From the NCBI GenBank assembly GCA_021399445.1, contig JAJTUQ010000005.1, forward strand, positions 1,860,001 through 1,924,000: a DNA stretch of 64,000 bases. The letters run 5' to 3'. Below, piece by piece: positions 31,247 to 43,374 of the stretch (position 1 is its first letter; each line of letters opens with the position of its first letter). The translations under genes were made by a program, and so were the position numbers. The notes beneath the pieces are model-generated. The model ran no database searches, had not been told where the DNA came from, and was given only the letters and a program-made list of their open reading frames with translations. Source of the DNA: Xylogone sp. PMI_703. Its lineage: Eukaryota > Ascomycota > Leotiomycetes.

Positions 31247-32221
31247 ATGGCAGATGCAGCACCTTCCCTGGTCCCATTGGACTCCGCAACCTCCAATGCG
31301 GCAGTCAACCCCACCATTATCGACGATAAATCCCCAATCTGCATCCCCTTCATCCTCAAGCGCCTGGCTATCCACCGCGAAGAAAACCCCTCGCGACCAT
31401 TTATTATAGGCCTCAATGGCGTGCAGGGCGCTGGGAAGACCACGCTCGTTTCTGCCCTATCCCATACCTTGCGCGTAAAAGAAAAGCTCGAGACGCTGGT
31501 CGTCAGCATCGATGATTTCTACCTCCCCCACGCTGAGCAGGGGGCATTGGCAAGGGAGCATAAGGACAATCCACTTGTGCAGCATCGAGGCGAGCCCGGT
31601 ACCCATGATGTTGCCTTGCTGAAGAGTTTCTTTGAAGCCATAAGGGACGGGAGGGAGATCAAGGTTCCTGTCTATGATAAATCGGCATTCCAGGGGCAGG
31701 GTGATCGAGTTAGCGAAGATAAATGGCAAGTGGTGAATGCTCCTGGACAGCCCAGGATCCAAGTCGTCATCTTCGAAGGATGGTGCGCCGGGTTTCGAGC
31801 TCTTTCTACCCAAGAGCTGATAGCGAAGCAAACGGCGGCGAAGGAAGCTGCTAAAACTTCCACCGAGGTAAAGACGCTACATAAGCACCGAACCGAGGAT
31901 TTGCTCTTTGTGAATGAGAAGTTGAGCGCCTATGATGTCGTTACGGACATGTTTGATGCATTCATACACATTGATGCTGAGGAGACGGGATACGTATATG
32001 AATGGCGACTGCAGCAAGAAGCGGCGCTTCGGAAGGAGAAGGGCACTGGTATGACTGATGAGCAAGTCATCAAGTTCGTGGATGGTTATTATCCTGCTTA
32101 TGAGCTCTATACGGATGTGTTAAGAGCTGGGGTTGTCCGAGATAAGGAAGCCAGGAAGGGGAGTCAATTAAGGATGGTTGTAGGTAGGGATCGAAGAGTC
32201 AAACAAGTGTATGAGATCTGA
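31247..32221 (+). CDS. TDA10: P-loop kinase of the TDA10 / D-glycerate 3-kinase family
   Basis: A single exon of 324 residues. The P-loop is FIIGLNGVQGAGKTTLVSAL (about residues 52-71), followed by VSIDDFYLPHA, the HRGEPGTHD motif and VIFEGWCAGFRAL, all characteristic of the uridine-kinase-like TDA10/plant glycerate kinase group. C-terminal NEKLSAYDVVTDMFDAFIH and QVIKFVDGYYPAYELY also fit. The plant enzyme phosphorylates glycerate in photorespiration. The fungal protein is cytosolic/nuclear, and its substrate is not firmly known, although glycerate kinase activity is plausible. The ATG chosen (ACAATGGCA) is the first in frame with good context. Confidence 0.9.
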   Translation: MADAAPSLVPLDSATSNAAVNPTIIDDKSPICIPFILKRLAIHREENPSRPFIIGLNGVQGAGKTTLVSALSHTLRVKEKLETLVVSIDDFYLPHAEQGALAREHKDNPLVQHRGEPGTHDVALLKSFFEAIRDGREIKVPVYDKSAFQGQGDRVSEDKWQVVNAPGQPRIQVVIFEGWCAGFRALSTQELIAKQTAAKEAAKTSTEVKTLHKHRTEDLLFVNEKLSAYDVVTDMFDAFIHIDAEETGYVYEWRLQQEAALRKEKGTGMTDEQVIKFVDGYYPAYELYTDVLRAGVVRDKEARKGSQLRMVVGRDRRVKQVYEI

Positions 32222-32800
32222 GAACCACTTTTGTGCAATAGAAGGAATGATTACTGTATTACAATGTATACCATACATCATGACCGACCAAAATTTCCAT
32301 GTATTATCTCTCAGTCAAACTCGTTTACTTAACTACCCAACCTCGACCCGTTAGCGACCCCTATCGAGGAAACCTAGACTGTTCTATATATTCCCAAATG
32401 AAGAAGCATCTCATAAGGAACAGTAAACAGCGCCACTCATGGCAGAGTGGTCAGGTCAATTACTGTTCTAGAGGCGGGATAAAGGGGCCAATCCTAATAG
32501 TGAACTTCACAAAGAACACTGCAAAATTAGGGGAGATGTAGGGCATACAGCACACGCCACGACGCGATAGCTGTATGGCCCGAACTCTTTTGTCTGTGAC
32601 AGCTTTCCATTTTTGGTTTCAATATGTAAGCCATCTGGTATCTAGAAACGCCAATCAGCAAATGCCCTATTCCCAGCTAAATATTCCGAATCATCTTCTC
32701 ATATCATATCATAATCCTGTCGTCTGCCATAGGTCTTTCCCGAACCATAATGCCAACTCCAATAATAATAAGACTGCCTCCATTTCTCATGCCCCGTCAC
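32222..32800. other. Intergenic region between convergent TDA10 and ECM11-like genes
   Basis: It should contain both 3' UTRs. No gene, repeat or RNA gene is recognised. Confidence 0.5.
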
Positions 32801-33922
32801 TTATACACTCTTCCCTCGTAGCACCATCTCCCCTCCATTTTGCATATCATCAAGCTCCCGATTGATCCCATTTATCTTCCCCCTGACGGCCTTCTCCCGT
32901 GCCCCGATCTCCTCTTCAAACTTGGTAACCAGCATCCGCTTATTCTTCCGCGCCTGGCCAAATTCCTGAAGGATGGCTCCAAACTTCTCCAGAAACCACT
33001 CCCCAGTCTGCTCCCACTCCTCCATCGTCATTCTTCCAAAGAAGAGCTCTTGGGCATCCGTATTTCTCGAGTCGACAAAATACGAAATACGATCAGACAG
33101 TGTAATATTAGGTCCCTGGAGATGTCGCGGGATTTCAGGTTGCGGTGGGTGAGCATCGGTCTCAAACGATTCCTCCTGGAGGGCTTTATATGACATGCTT
33201 CTCAGCTCTTTATCAGTGTAATCGCCCTGATAACCTGGCGATGTGTGTTTTAGCGTGGAATGATTTCCGCTTTTCCTGTTATCCCGAGGCGTGAGCTCAA
33301 TTGTTGTTTCTCCCAGGCTGGTAGCATCGAAATTATCTATTCTCTGGCTAGCATGAATAGTGTCATCTTGTTGCCGGTCCTGCTCAGATTGAGACGTTTC
33401 TGGCGAACTGTCCTGATACACATCGTCATCATTAACACGAGGTTGTTCTGCATAATTCGCAGCTGTAGAGAACTGCGAATTATGTCTTGAATGGGAGCGT
33501 TTTTTTGAGTGTCCATTTCGTAGCTCTAACTTTGAAGCTCGAGGCGGCAATCCAGAATCAAATCGGCCTGTACGCTTCGTTGACTTGGGCGTGTGGACTA
33601 CTGACGGCAAGATATGCGGCGATTCATAACGCATGCTTGGATAATTCCACTCCTGTTCCAGTTCTCCTCCATATTGGTCCACGCCATACTGGGCGTCGTT
33701 GACTTCAATTTCACTTCTTGTTATATCAAAGTCACTGCCAATGGTGCTGCCTTCAAAGATGTCTCTCTGACCTGGAGGAGTTGGGGTTTGCTGACGTGAA
33801 ACTATCGGAGCTGGCAATTTGGGACCGTCGGTAGATTTTTTCGAGGTGGGAAGCTTCATTGCCTGTGCTGCTTGGCGACCGGCCAAGTGGTCACGGCGAA
33901 TAAATGCCTCTAGTCCTGCCAT
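32801..33922 (-). CDS. ECM11: Protein with ECM11 C-terminal domain
   Basis: From the ATG at 33922 (MAGLEAFIRRDHLAG) the single exon encodes 373 residues. The first two thirds are hydrophilic, Ser/Gln/Asp-rich and probably disordered, with phosphorylation-type Ser-Pro and Thr-Pro sites (HTPKSTK, SSPETSQSEQD). The last 110 residues contain FFGRMTMEEWEQTGEWFLEK and a coiled coil (TKFEEEIGAREKAVRGKING), matching the Ecm11 C-terminal domain. Yeast Ecm11, with Gmc2, builds the synaptonemal-complex central element; fungal proteins with this domain are expected to be nuclear and meiotic. The reading frame remains open upstream of the chosen ATG to about 34070 without an ATG (VSPRRKYILPARAYPQFEN), so an upstream first exon may exist. 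Confidence 0.75.
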   Translation of the reverse strand: MAGLEAFIRRDHLAGRQAAQAMKLPTSKKSTDGPKLPAPIVSRQQTPTPPGQRDIFEGSTIGSDFDITRSEIEVNDAQYGVDQYGGELEQEWNYPSMRYESPHILPSVVHTPKSTKRTGRFDSGLPPRASKLELRNGHSKKRSHSRHNSQFSTAANYAEQPRVNDDDVYQDSSPETSQSEQDRQQDDTIHASQRIDNFDATSLGETTIELTPRDNRKSGNHSTLKHTSPGYQGDYTDKELRSMSYKALQEESFETDAHPPQPEIPRHLQGPNITLSDRISYFVDSRNTDAQELFFGRMTMEEWEQTGEWFLEKFGAILQEFGQARKNKRMLVTKFEEEIGAREKAVRGKINGINRELDDMQNGGEMVLRGKSV

Positions 33923-33979
33923 ATTCTCAAACTGAGGATATGCTCTCGCAGGAAGGATATATTTTCGGCGGGGAGACAC

Positions 33980-34592
33980 TGCGTCAGTTGTGCTTACATT
34001 CGATAGGAAGGAGATACGCGAAGAGGACGCGATTCTTAAGAAAGTGTTTACGCGTGATCTCGTGACAGCCTGTTAAGAGGTCGCTGGACGCTCCATTTTT
34101 CGTGGTGTATTGAAGTACTCTCTGTCTTTCATGTAGCTTATTCTATTTGAAATAAGTAATGGTCCATATATAATCTCCCTCTAAGATGAGCTTGAGTAGC
34201 AGTATGACTGAAGCTCTAACGATTCAATTAAAGATCTCTAATGTTACCAACTATGAATAAATAGGCCAATCAGTTTTCTGGTTTTGGTGTATATAAGCAG
34301 TGGCCAGTGCTCATTACCAGCGAAGACGTCAGGTAATCTTACGTGGGATTCTCTACCGTACATTACCGTAGACTGCCACCACAGCGAGACATATCTCCAC
34401 ACTGAAGAAGCGAGGGTGTCCCCAGATTCGAGCCGTGCCAGCCTTACAGGGCTGATCTCAAAGATGATGAGGACCATAAACTAGCTTACTTGTAGTGTAG
34501 TAAGGTTACAATGACTAAACACTACTAGAGACTAGCTCCAGCTAGCCATAATCTCCTTCATCATAAGACTGTAAAGTGCTCTACTGTCGTTC
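33980..34592. other. Upstream region of the ECM11-like gene and 3' flank of the RKM5-like gene
   Basis: An in-frame open stretch at 33980-34070 may be an unannotated 5' exon of the ECM11-like gene. The remainder is AT-rich with no recognised feature. Confidence 0.4.
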
Positions 34593-35614
34593 TTAGCGTA
34601 GAACACCAACATGGACAACGTAGCCTGAATCAGATGCCATGTCTTTGGTTAGTTCCTCATCTGGCATGCGCCATACACGAAAGTTCTTGTGAAACGCTGT
34701 CAACCATCCATCAAAAACCTCGGCAGATCTAAGTTGCTGTGCGACAATGCACAGTGTTGGTGTGTCCTGAGGTCCCTGCTCATCTCGCTCTCGAAGTCGG
34801 CAGACGTCCGTGCAAGCTTGAACTAGAGGAGCAATGAGAGCATCGTTGTAAATGCAGTCGCAAGTTATGACCACGTCAAAGCTTGCTCTGCTTTCTGAGC
34901 CCGTGAGTGAAGGAGTTACTTCATCCAATTCCCAGTCCAAGGGCTGTGTTTTGATATTACTGGCAGGAACTGGATCACTGGATACAGAACCTTTCTTGGC
35001 TTTCCTTGGGGTTTTCCTCCCATTACCAGGCAGTGCTAGACCACGTGGTCTATTTTCCTGCAAGTTTTCATTGAGAAGTCTCATAGTGTAATCCTGGTCT
35101 GTTAAGGTATATGAATAGACATGTCTCCCAAGGGATAGGCCGATCAAGCCCGATATGCCACACCCTAGCTCGATGATGCTGGAGCTGGATTTTAGAATAC
35201 CATGTCTCCATAACGGATTAGAACGGGAAGTAATCCAAGATGCGAAAAGAGGTGTAATCTTCCAAATAACTGAATAGTTCAGTTATCTGGAGTGACAGAA
35301 AGGAAAGAACAGAGATTACCTGCACCGGTAGTACCGCCTCCTCGATTAGAGGATAGAATGGTTGGAGACTGGTGTATCAAAATATCTTGACCATCGATGG
35401 TAAAGTTCAACTCTGTGGCTCGAGAATCCACAAACCCCAGGTTATGGGAGGGAATGGACTGGGAAAAGAGTAGAAAAGTCTCTGGTATGGATGTTCAGCG
35501 ATGTAGTCCGAATAACGCGCAGCGCTATGGAGTGGTCCAGAACATACCCTCCTCCGGATCGACTATCTCCTGGCCAAGACGGTTGAGAAATGAGCGACAC
35601 TCGCAAGCACTCAT
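34593..35614 (-). CDS. RKM5: RKM5-like ribosomal protein lysine methyltransferase
   Basis: Exons 35548-35614, 35320-35481 and 34593-35269 give 301 residues starting MSACECRSFLNRLGQEIVDP. Introns are 66 and 50 nt. Motifs: GGGTTGAVIWKITPLFASWI, the SAM-binding motif IIELGCGISGLIGLSLG, LTDQDYTMRLLNENL and DVVITCDCIYN, the order of seven-beta-strand METTL21/RKM5 methyltransferases. Yeast Rkm5 monomethylates ribosomal protein uL1. A hydrophilic Lys/Pro-rich insertion (RKTPRKAKKGS) sits between motifs, as in other filamentous fungi. Start, introns and motifs all agree. The exact substrate is inferred from the yeast family. Confidence 0.9.
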
Positions 35615-36347
35615 CCTCCTTGGCTAAGGATCTGCGTACGATACCGCACAGTGGTTGTGGATGTTCCCGTGACACCAAACTTATCTCGTGCTCCTGCAAG
35701 AGTCTTGGAGGCAGCAGTGACTCAGCAAGGTTTACGTCCTTACCTTCTCCTGATACACGTATATCGTGTTATCTTCCTTTACCCGTCTCGGGCTGATGAG
35801 AAATTATGGCAGTGTGCTGATTCCGGCTATGCCGGCCTTCGGCAATAGTGGTGGTTGGTGTCCGTGTCTGGCGCACGTTGCACTGGTGTAATCAAGACAC
35901 AGGAAGATGAAATATCTTCGGCCGAGTTGGATGGAGATAGACGGTCTGACAGAGGTGAGGTTGATTCTAAGAAGAGTCTTCGCAAGGTATCCAGGTACCA
36001 CACGGCGTGTTGCCTTCATTCGGCATTCTGGACCGCACCATGAAGCTGGGGAGGTGCGCAGAGTGGTGCTTGCCCGATTCCGGCTAGTGCCGCAGCTTCT
36101 CCACAGGCCGGGGGAAGCTGTCCTAGTGCCCTGAAACCAGGCGTCAACAATTCCCACCCCAACGTCACCCACCAACAAAACACCAAATCGTAGCAAGCTC
36201 ACGTAACCGGCTCCCTCCTTTTGTGTGAGCCTCGTTCCGCATCTTCTGCGTCATCATCCCCATCAGCGACCACATCGCTTTTCTCACTCCTTTAATTTTA
36301 CTTCTTCATCTGCACTCTTATCCTCAATCTCCACGCGTCGTAGCAAT
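35615..36347. promoter_or_regulatory. Divergent promoter of RKM5-like and acyl-CoA synthetase genes
   Basis: The region is GC-moderate with antisense open frames but no domain. Near the synthetase the plus strand becomes pyrimidine-rich (36230-36340), typical of a 5' UTR. An in-frame upstream ATG at 36225 lies within it. Confidence 0.5.
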
Positions 36348-38552
36348 ATGACGAACCTCAAGACCCTCACCATCCAGCCAAGGCTACACAAGAAGGGGCC
36401 TTTCTCCGTTGAGGCGCCTGGGTATGAGCATGTCGATGGCGAAACCATCCCACGGCGGCATCCAAAGGCTGCCGAGAAGCTGATTGACCGTCCCGAGGAA
36501 AACATCACCACTGTCTTCGAGCTGGTCAAGTTCAGCGCGGCAACGTTCGGGAATGCGAAGGCCATGGGCAGCCGCAAGCTCATTCGCACCCATCAAGAGA
36601 CGAAAAAAGTCAAGAAAATCATCGACGGTCAAGAGCAGGAGGTTGACAAGAATTGGACTTACTTCGAGCTCGGTCCCTATGAGTACCTGAGCTTCCATGA
36701 TTATGAAAAGTTGATTTTGCAGGTTGGATGCGGCCTGCGAAAGCTGGGCCTAAACAAGGGCGATCGAGTGCATATCTTTGCGGCAACGAGTATGCACTGG
36801 CTCGCAGTTGCCCATGGCTCAGGATCCCAGTCTTTCCCCATCGTCACAGCGTATGATACGCTAGGTGAGGAGGGCCTGAAGCATTCAATGGTCGCAACCA
36901 AAGCAAAAGCAATTTTCCTTGATCCGCATCTGCTGCCAACCCTCATAAATCCATTGAAGGAAGCGAGAGATATCCAATATGTTATCTGGAACAGTCAGAA
37001 TGAGGTCAAGCAAGAGAACATTGACAAACTCAAGGCCGCCCACGACCACCTTACAATTCTGAGCTTCGAAGAGCTGCGAAAACTTGGTGAGGACAATATG
37101 GTGGACGCTGTCCCGCCTGCTCCCGAAGACCTATGTTGTATCATGTACACCTCGGGCTCTACCGGTCCACCAAAGGGTGTGCCTATCAAGCACAAGCAAG
37201 TTGTAGCGGCAGGTGAGTGTGTGTACCTGGTTGCCCAAGTCTCACATGCTAACAAACCCCAGTTGCTGGTGTTAGTGTTATTGTTCATCCATACCTCGGA
37301 CCTGGGGACAGTCTCCTAACATATCTTCCTCTCGCACACATTCTAGAATTCGTTTTTGAAAATGCATGTCTATACTGGGGTGGAACTATGGGCTATGGTA
37401 ATCCGAAGACTCTTTCGGACACCTCGGTTCGAAACTGCCTAGGAGATATTCGCGAGTTTAGACCTAGTGTTCTCGTAGGTGTTCCCGCCGTCTGGGAATC
37501 TGTCAAGAAAGGCATCGTAGCAAAAGTCAATCAAGGTAGTCCACTCATCAGGAATCTCTTCTGGACAGCCTTATGGGCCAAATCGAGTCTGTTACAGTAC
37601 GGGCTTCCAGGAGCTGGTGTTTTAGATGCAGTTGTTTTCAAAAAGGTAAAAGAAGCTACTGGTGGGCGCTTAAGAATCTGCTTGAACGGTGGAGGTCCAA
37701 TAGCCAAGGACACGCAGCGATTTATCTCTATGGCAATCACGCCGATGATTAGTGGTTATGGTCTGACCGAAACCACCGCAATGGGCGCGTTAATGGACCC
37801 CCTTGCATGGACTGACGAAGCTCTTGGAGATATTCCCGCATCCATCGAGATCAAACTAGTTGACTTCCCTGACGCAGGCTATTTCGCTACAAACAAGCCC
37901 AATCCGCAAGGCGAGATCTGGATCAGAGGTCCCGCGGTCATGTCTGGGTACTATGACAACCCCAAAGAAACTGAGGAGGCGTTAACTCCAGATGGATGGT
38001 TCAAGACTGGCGATATCGGTGAATGGGACAAGAATGGCCATTTAAAGATCATTGACCGGAAAAAGAACCTAGTCAAGACTCAGAACGGAGAATATATCGC
38101 TCTAGAGAAACTCGAATCCGTCTATCGTGCTGCAACAGTGGTAGCCAATATCTGCGTTTACGCAGATGAACAGAAGACAAAGCCTGTCGCTATCATTGTT
38201 CCTGCTGAACCTGCTTTGAAGAAACTTGCCGATAGGATCGGTGTGGAAGGCCATGGCCTGGAAGATCTCGTACACAACCAGAAGGTTAAGGATGCAGTAT
38301 TAAAAGAGTTACAACAAGCCGGTAGAGCCGGAGGACTGGCTGGAATTGAGATTATTGAGGGCGTGGCCTTGGCTGATGAAGAGTGGACTCCACAGAACGT
38401 AAGTTGCCGTTTCTTACCCAGAGATTAAGACTAGCACATGCTAATGTAACGCTTTCTAGGGTCTGGTGACCTCGGCGCAGAAGTTGAACCGAAAGGCTAT
38501 CTTGCAAAAATATAAAAAGGAGGTTGATCAAGCTTATGCGGGTAGTAGTTAA
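36348..38552 (+). CDS. FAA1: Long-chain fatty-acid-CoA ligase (FAA1/FAA4 type)
   Basis: Exons 36348-37212, 37263-38398 and 38460-38552 encode 697 residues from MTNLKTLTIQPRL. The AMP-binding signature is IMYTSGSTGPPKGVPIKHKQ (about 266-280). Others are YLPLAHILEFVFENACLYWG, GYGLTETTAMGAL, DGWFKTGDIGEWDKNGHLKI and the fatty-acid-gate/linker region IDRKKNLVKTQNGEYIALEK. Near the end KLNRKAILQKYKKEVDQAY carries the conserved C-terminal lysine region. The enzyme activates C12-C20 fatty acids with ATP and CoA for lipid synthesis, protein acylation or oxidation. An ATG at 36225 in the same frame would add 41 basic, Ser/His-rich residues, but family members usually start near the chosen ATG. No peroxisomal C-terminal signal is present (ends AGSS). 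Confidence 0.93.
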
Positions 38553-39482
38553 AGGAGCTGCGCCGAATGGGACAAAGAAAACCCAGCTGGGATAGTAGTG
38601 CGACGAATTGGTCTTTGTGTTTTGTGATACCGTGTAACAGTACTTTCATATACACCAGCTTCATAGCTGGTAATTCATTTATTTGTAATTGAATTGATCA
38701 ATTAATATATGTGTAAACTGTTACCGTAACGTGCATCTGATTAGTTTTCCGCCTTAGATGTCTCAACGGGAATTAATGTTTAGTTAAATGGATCCTTCAG
38801 AATTTCGCATGTGAATATGGTAGCCTGCCTATCCCCCTGCTTAGGCGCCAGCTCTGAATAAGCACACTCATTCGCCGTGGAATCAGAGTGGATGAAGTAT
38901 GGCAGGCGGTTTCAATTCCCCGGCGGTCCGCGGACCACGTCATCTTTTTTTCCCGTATTGAAAATTTTCTGTTTATCAACTTCCTTTGGAACATTACTAC
39001 AAGACTGAAGACTTCTCGATTGGCGGGACTCCAATTGTGTGCATTATTAGTAACGACTCTTTGTAGTTTGAGAACGGAAGGACTAGCCTCATAACAACAG
39101 AGAATCTTACATCTATGTAGTGAGATATACGTCTTCAACCCCACCTCAGGGTTTGTCTATCTACCTATAAATTGGATCTAGGCATAGCTAACTAGTTTGG
39201 TCATACCCGGTTCTACTTTACAACACCCTCCTTATTATCATCTGCTCCGTATCCTTAGCTGTTCTTATACTCTTAATGGGATCTTCTTCTTTCCCTAAGT
39301 AGCCTACCTGTATTGATTCTACGATCTGGAGCCACAGGATATCTCTTCTCCTTATTTTCATCCCTATGTATCAAGATACTCAAAATAACCTGCCTCCCAA
39401 CGCTATGCCATGCACACTAGAACAAAATGGTGAAAGCGGAGCAATAAAATGAGTTTATTGGATCGAATGCCGAGCGTATCTT
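38553..39482. other. Intergenic region between convergent synthetase and MTR10 genes
   Basis: AT-rich with no gene. A perfect 12-bp palindrome GGTCCGCGGACC lies at 38925-38936 in a small GC-rich patch; its role is unknown. Confidence 0.5.
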
Positions 39483-42400
39483 TTAACGATCAAATTGAAA
39501 TCGAGTAGCCTCTAACCCCCCAAGTCCTTCTCTAGGAGCAACATAGCGTCTCCGATAAATGTTTGTGAAATCCTGAAGTAAGCTTCGAACTTTGCGTAAC
39601 CCATCCTTACCAGCTGTGAGGTTCGACTGAATACCGCTCATGAGACGCTCAATCTCGGGCTCGCTGATAGTACCTGCCGGGAGCATCCTGACAGTCTTGG
39701 AAACCCAACCGGTAGTCTGCTCCGGCATAATCTCAAAGAGTCCTAGAAGACAGCCACTTCCATCTGCAAAACAATCATTCGGGAATGTTATCATCATACC
39801 GGCAAGAATTTGTTTAACTAGGTGTTCCCCATTCGATAATAGGAGATTTCGTACTATTTGCTGGAGTTCTGTTGCATTAGGACCAGCTACAGAACTGGGC
39901 GGGTTGTCACTCCCATAATCAATGACATCCCGCAGATAATGTAATGTCGCCGAAAGGGGTTCACGCTTTTCGAGACCTAGGACTGAGACTCCAGCTTGAA
40001 ATATTGGAGTAAACAGATCAGATCGAATAAGCTTGCTAGGATAATACAGTATCGCATCCACTAGAAGGCGGTAAAAGTCCTCAATGACATCCGGTAGATC
40101 TTGTGGAGGCAAGTCACTTAACATACGAAGCATTGCGGTTGCTTGTGCCTCGAAGAATGCATATATTGCTTCTGTTGTCTGTTCATCGACATGCTCTCGA
40201 TCATCAGAGAATTCCCTCAGTATAGCACTAGTGACCCAAAGAAAGCAGCCTTGCTTGGAAGCAGTGAATCCAGCGGCAAGCTTGTTTGCCATCTCAGGGA
40301 GTAAGGGAGCCATAGCGGTCCGGTACGAAATGACCATATATCTCCAGCATCTGCATATCCGCTCACATACAGGGGAAAAGTCAAGGAAGTTGTCGAGTAT
40401 AGTGGAGAGCACCGGGAAAATTTCCTGGCAGTACTTAACAGCGGGGTTCTCTTGCCCCTGGTCAACATACGGCGTGATAAACTGTATCATTATAGTTATG
40501 AGCCCTAGGTGATCTGAGATTCTCGTTAGTTACATAACACTTATTGAAAAGGGGTTGTTAACAAACCTGCTAGGTCAAGTTTTGAATCCTGGTCCACTGC
40601 ATGATTCGCCTTTGTCATTAGCCTGGTTATTAACGGGTCACAGTAAAGTTTCATTAGCTCGTATATCTGGGCCGGTGGTTGAACCGCAATTACTGAGGCG
40701 ACACCCTCAGTTAACTCTTCCTGACTGATGAGGGAGAGCTTATCTAAAGTCTGATCATAAAATGCCTGTAATTGAACAACCTGACTGCCAAGGAGGTGTC
40801 TACAATCGCTGCAGAAGAACTTCAATGCAAGGGCTGCAGCTCCAATAATTTCTTTGGAGTCAGTCCCAAAAGAGGAGACTATATATGTGAACTGAGGCTC
40901 GAGGAATTCAGGATGATTGGCTGTCCACTCCGTGTATCGGGCCAGGACCATTGTGGTTGTAAATCGCAACTTTTCGTGGTTCGGCATCTGGACAATCAGA
41001 GGCATGATTTGCGGAAGTATGATATCCTCCTCTTTATCTACCATTCTACCAATTGCACGCATGCTAAATAAGGGCGCTTCGAGCTTTTGCCAGTGTGGTA
41101 CAGAGGTTCCGGATGCCAAACTAGCGTATGAAGCCATCCAATCCTTGATATGTTTAAGTATCTTGGTCAGACATTCAGTAACGCCCATGATTTCACAGCA
41201 GTCCTTGAGGACGTCACCCATCTGGTGTCGAAACGATCGAAACTTTTCCTCAGCCTCTCGATCCCCTTCAAAAAGGTCCGTTTCAGCAGCATTATTAGAG
41301 CTTGGGTATTCCAATCGACTAATCATGATATCCACTAATTGGGAGTAAATATCAACGTATTGCATGCGTGCCTGAATATATCTCTCAAGGACCAAATAGA
41401 GCTTAAATTCATACCAGAAGACGAAAGTTAAACCAATAGCGTCTCTATCAGTATCTCGGGCAGCACACTCCAGTACTGCCTCCACTAATGGCCTAAAAAC
41501 GGTCGGCTCCCTTGCAATGAGTACAACCCAAGCTTCACCAGCTTCAGCGAAGATACGAGTTATCCCTTTATAGGCATCTGCATCATCCTCATCGGCGGCC
41601 TTTTTAATTCGTGGTTGAAGAGCTATAACCCGCGGTAACAGAATCTGGATTTGGGGAAGATATTCATCCCCATCTTTGGTTTCCTTAAAGATTGCACAAA
41701 GACAATCTGTGGCTGCTTCAAAAGACCTATCCTGATCCAGAGCATTAAATATGACACTCAGTAAGGGAGAGCTCACAATATCACCAAGTGGTATCTCTCG
41801 TACCCAAGAGGCGATAACCTCCAGGAGCTGTGGATTGGTAGCAGCAGAATCTATTGAGATTTAGTGTCGGCCAGCTGTCTTCTAAGTAAGGATTAATACC
41901 TGATGACTGTGAGTAGCTAACCAGCAGCTGGAGAACCAAGCTAGCATTATCTTCTAGTAACTCTTTTGTCCTATCGTTAAGCTCATCTTCCTAATTCAAT
42001 AAATCAGACTGCGTATCCCCAAACGGCCAGGATATCCAAATCCACATACCGACAGATTTATTTTTCGGCCTTCATTAACCTCCTCCGGAAGCACCTTGAG
42101 AAAATCCAATACACAGGAATGACTTTCTGTGTCATTCCCTAGTGCCGATACTACAGAAGGAACCACGTCCTTCCATGATGTCATTTGTATGGCCAGAATA
42201 GCTAAACAAACACACAACTGAATGCGAATAGGCCGAGGTCCGGTAGCAAATGCCTTCAGCAACTGCAATATTTGAGTTCGCAGAGAGGGCAGAGCGCTCT
42301 CTGGTATCTGTTGAACATCGTACGTGATCTTATAGGTCAGCCTTGGGTCCTGGGAGACGATAATTCTGCGGTGTATCCTTCTACCTTTCCTCTTAATGTT

Positions 42401-42658
42401 GTAGCAGCAAATAATTTCGCCTCAGCCTCAGCGTCGGATTGTAGAATTCCAATCGTAACCGTCCAAGCCTCTGCCTATATTGTATATCAGCATTATTGTT
42501 TCGTACCTGACGCTTTAAGAAAGACGCACCGATTTCTGAAAAGTCTCAAGAAACTCGTGCGCAGCTTTCTTCTGTTCCCTCTGGCCATCGCGCATGGTTG
42601 CCATGGCCGTCAAGACAGGCGCAAAGGCCTGTTGTGGCTGGCTGCCATTCGAAGCCAT
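39483..42658 (-). CDS. MTR10: MTR10/transportin-3-type nuclear import receptor
   Basis: Six exons (42530-42658, 42385-42474, 42050-42328, 41900-41990, 40567-41850, 39483-40504) give 964 residues from MASNGSQPQQAFAPVLTAMA. The N-terminus shows the importin-beta start: HEFLETFQKS, EAWTVTIGILQSDAEAEAKL, FAATTLRGKITYDVQQIP and LLKAFATGPRPIRIQLCVCL. The rest is an all-helical HEAT-repeat solenoid without sharp motifs, ending RRRYVAPREGLGGLEATRFQ. Length and the N-terminal match fit yeast Mtr10 and human TNPO3, which import SR-type mRNA-binding proteins (Npl3 in yeast) and take part in tRNA traffic. Introns are 49-62 nt and cluster in the 5' third. Confidence 0.92.
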
Positions 42659-43374
42659 GACTACCACTTGAAATGGAGGGGCAGATATAAGTTGATGTAC
42701 GCTCCAGAATGGGCTGCTTTGCTTGGAAGAAAGAGAGAGAAGGTAATCGAGAAGGGTAATGGCAGTTGATTTGGGTCAGACAAAAATTATTCTATAGTTC
42801 CCCGCCAACAAGCTTGTCTTTGTATGTGACGTTGTGGTATAATATATTCGAGGCCCAGCCGACAGCGGGTTAACAAAATCGCTAGCGTGCTTTTCAGCCT
42901 CGTCAGAGAAGCGTCGCGGCAAGAAACTTTATTAGGTACTTATGCACAAGGTACGTGTGGCAAGTCGCGACTAACCAAAACAGTTATGACACAGTCTCAG
43001 ACAGTTCAAGTCTTTAAACGCTAACAGGTTCCTCCATTGACGACTATATAAACAGAGTCAGCGATAAACTAAACGCTAATAGCGATTAAAAATATAAGCT
43101 GAATCAGTTATTCTTTAAGTCAACTTCAATAATATGTAGTAGCCGAAGAACTTAAGAAGTACAGCGCTAAGTTATGAGAACTTGACATTTATATTATGTA
43201 CAGGCGGAAAGTATCTTCAGTGTATAATCATACTTCATCGCTAATCAGCCGGGTAAAGATAGCTTGAAGCTTCAACGTGCTCATATCAGATTAGAGATAG
43301 AGGACTTTTTGTCTTTGATGCATTTAAATGGGAGATCAGCAGAGGCAATAGGGTATGGCGTTGCGCAGCTATCG
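42659..43374. other. MTR10 upstream region and 3' flank of FAU1
   Basis: AT-rich. I see no gene or obvious repeat. The MTR10 promoter must lie here. Confidence 0.45.

Noticed and set aside
35804..36202. 132-residue minus-strand ORF between the RKM5-like and acyl-CoA synthetase genes
   Set aside because: No domain, no introns, Arg/Ser-rich composition typical of antisense noise; it sits in a divergent promoter.
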